DNA of 64,000 nucleotides, from contig NZ_CP073697.1 of NCBI RefSeq assembly GCF_025264665.1, positions 3,639,501 through 3,703,500 of the forward strand, given 5' to 3'. Position 1 is the first letter of the stretch, and the number at the start of each line of letters is the position of its first letter. Shown piece after piece: positions 62,569 through 64,000 of this stretch. The DNA is from Edaphobacter flagellatus (GTDB lineage Bacteria; Acidobacteriota; Terriglobia; Terriglobales; Acidobacteriaceae). Under the pieces are notes generated by a model, which was not told where the DNA came from, did no database searches, and was given only the letters and a program-made list of their open reading frames with translations. A program made the position numbers and the translations under genes.

Positions 62569-64000
62569 ATGTCGTTCGTGTTGCGTTCATTAAAGTCTGT
62601 AGGGCATCAGTCAAAGATCTTGCTCGGATGTTTTGTGTTGGCCCTGAGTTGTTCGTTGTCGTTTGCTCAGACCATTACGGGTTCAGTTACCGGCACTGTG
62701 ATCGACCCTGGCGGGGCTCTGGTGAAGGGTGCCGCGGTGACGGCAATCAACATCGAGACCAAGGTGTCATTTCAGTCACAGACAAATGCCGACGGCGTGT
62801 ACAGCATCAAATTCCTTCCCATCGGGTCGTATACGCTGGCAATCTCGGCGTCAGGGTTTAAAAGAGTAGACATAGCCCCGTTCAATCTCACGGCTGGCCA
62901 GGAGGCGCGATTCGACCAGACTCTCCAACTCGGATCGAGCAATGAAGTTGTGACGGTCACCGATTCAACTCCGCTCATCGACACGCAGGACGCTACGATG
63001 AGCGCTACCTTCGACGATAAGCAGATTACCGAACTGCCACTGATTTCGGACAACATCCTTGCTCTGGGAGCACTGGTACCCGGTGCGATTGCCCCCAACT
63101 CGTTCGACATATATCCAATTAGCAGCGGCTCCAATGCCAACAAGATGCTCAATATCAACGGCAACCCCGGTCAGACGACCGTCTCCATCTTGGACGGGCA
63201 GCAGATATCTTCCGCGGTAAACGATTCGCTGGATTACAACCCCAATCGTGAAGCGATACAGGAGTTCAAGATCCTCACCAACAATGTTTCAGCAGAGTAT
63301 GGCAACGCTAACGGCGGCACGATTTTGATGACTACCAAGAGCGGAACGAACCAGTTCCATGGAACGGTCTGGGGACAGTTGGGAAACACTCTTTTGGACG
63401 CCAATACATATAGCAATAAAAGAGCCAATGCTATCAATCACCCAGCGATTCCTGCGACAAGGCCAGTGCTAAACCGCTACTTCCTTGGCGGTCAGATCGG
63501 CGGGCCTATCCTGAAGGACAGGCTCTTCTTCTTCGTTTCTTACAGGGCGGTTCGGTACAAATCAGATGCGACATCTAATCTGGTCGTCCCGGATACGGCA
63601 TATCAGGGTAATCCACTACTGGACATGACTGGCGCAGCTGGCACAAAACCCGCTTACGATCCCACCACAAATAAGTTCTACACCATTACGAATCCGGCGG
63701 CCCTATACCTGCTGCAGCATCCTAACCTCTATCCAACCTGCAATCAGTGCAACCGCACAGGCTCCAACAATCTTGGTGGTTCTCTAGGTTACAACTTCAG
63801 TGGTTATCAGAAGAATAGTCTCAACGTCGACCAGGTGGATGCAAGGGGCGACTATCGAATAAACGATAGGAACAATCTCTCCATACGCATCTCAAGATTG
63901 CCCGACAATTGGACCCGCGTCACCCATATAGCGGCCCCGATCGTTATTCCGTATAACGGCAATAACCCATGGACAGGAGGAGTCGTCAACTGGTCGCACC
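62569..64000 (+). CDS. TonB-dependent receptor, Oar-like (partial, N-terminal 477 residues)
   Basis: ATG 62569 has AGGAGG at 7-bp spacing, and the frame is open to the window end. The signal peptide (LLGCFVLALSCSLSFAQ) is followed by a carboxypeptidase-regulatory domain (GSVTGTVIDPGGALVKGAAV to FNLTAGQEARFDQTL), a plug with TFDDKQITELPLISDNILAL and SILDGQQISSAVN, and the start of the barrel (NREAIQEFKILTNNVSAEYG, GGTILMTTKSGTNQFHGTVW). Ligand unknown. The divergent winged-helix gene is a plausible regulator, a pairing I believe recurs in Acidobacteria. Confidence 0.88.
   Translation, partial: MSFVLRSLKSVGHQSKILLGCFVLALSCSLSFAQTITGSVTGTVIDPGGALVKGAAVTAINIETKVSFQSQTNADGVYSIKFLPIGSYTLAISASGFKRVDIAPFNLTAGQEARFDQTLQLGSSNEVVTVTDSTPLIDTQDATMSATFDDKQITELPLISDNILALGALVPGAIAPNSFDIYPISSGSNANKMLNINGNPGQTTVSILDGQQISSAVNDSLDYNPNREAIQEFKILTNNVSAEYGNANGGTILMTTKSGTNQFHGTVWGQLGNTLLDANTYSNKRANAINHPAIPATRPVLNRYFLGGQIGGPILKDRLFFFVSYRAVRYKSDATSNLVVPDTAYQGNPLLDMTGAAGTKPAYDPTTNKFYTITNPAALYLLQHPNLYPTCNQCNRTGSNNLGGSLGYNFSGYQKNSLNVDQVDARGDYRINDRNNLSIRISRLPDNWTRVTHIAAPIVIPYNGNNPWTGGVVNWSH

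Overview
The window looks like chromosomal DNA of a subdivision-1 Acidobacteriota (Terriglobia; Granulicella/Terriglobus/Edaphobacter-like). The grounds are three very large Oar-type TonB receptors with a carboxypeptidase-regulatory N-terminal domain, VWFA-related and DUF3011 proteins, PQQ-like propeller proteins, many carbohydrate genes, and moderately high GC. This assignment rests on family recognition, not on a marker gene.

Layout. 1-5549: start of a TonB receptor (minus), a divergent ECF sigma/anti-sigma pair, and a minus-strand operon of a MauG-type di-haem peroxidase, a blue-copper-like lipoprotein and a YVTN propeller lipoprotein. 5733-23965: the main accessory block, a sugar regulon. 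A plus-strand operon (two PQQ-like periplasmic propellers, a cupin of the mannose-6-phosphate isomerase type, a TIM-barrel isomerase, a Gfo/Idh/MocA oxidoreductase, a secreted DUF1080 3-keto-glycoside hydrolase-like protein, a DUF4432 epimerase-like protein) converges on a minus-strand Rha/Lsr-type ABC importer whose second permease is fused to its binding protein. A LacI repressor and a large TonB receptor follow. The perfect palindrome TGAGACGTCTCA lies at the promoters of all three transcription units, and again near 1220 between the first TonB receptor and the sigma gene. 24231-27820: a small cytochrome/HhH protein, a GH27 alpha-galactosidase and a second LacI regulator, with a separate LacI-type palindrome upstream.

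27869-32468: tRNA-Ser(CGA), epoxyqueuosine reductase, a YihY/BrkB membrane protein and an RsbU-type phosphatase. 32469-35299: a perfect 142-bp tandem duplication carrying a terminator, a four-repeat DUF3011 secreted protein, short degenerate repeats and a fatty-acid desaturase. 35867-43989: a 1055-residue secreted protein of unknown function coupled to a VWFA-related protein, then a reductase, a small membrane protein and a GH95 fucosidase on the other strand. 44293-50778: tRNA-Asn followed by a frameshifted, truncated integrase and a patch of truncated and paralogous genes (NmrA fragment, epoxide hydrolase, TetR, two near-duplicate SDRs, GNAT, universal-stress fragment), which looks like a decayed island.

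50791-59393: a giant FG-GAP/Ig-like protein, then a tight operon of a secreted TPR-CHAT (caspase-like) protein, a sigma-70-like factor and a membrane anti-sigma-like protein. 59666-64000: Hsp20, a winged-helix transmembrane regulator, and divergently the start of a third TonB receptor cut by the window end.

How the parts may work together (inference): the sugar regulon reads as outer-membrane capture of a glycoside, periplasmic oxidation and non-hydrolytic cleavage through a 3-keto intermediate, ABC import, and cytoplasmic re-reduction and isomerisation, all repressed by one LacI protein. The second candidate system is the CHAT-sigma-anti-sigma operon, which could couple a periplasmic caspase-like protease to transcription.
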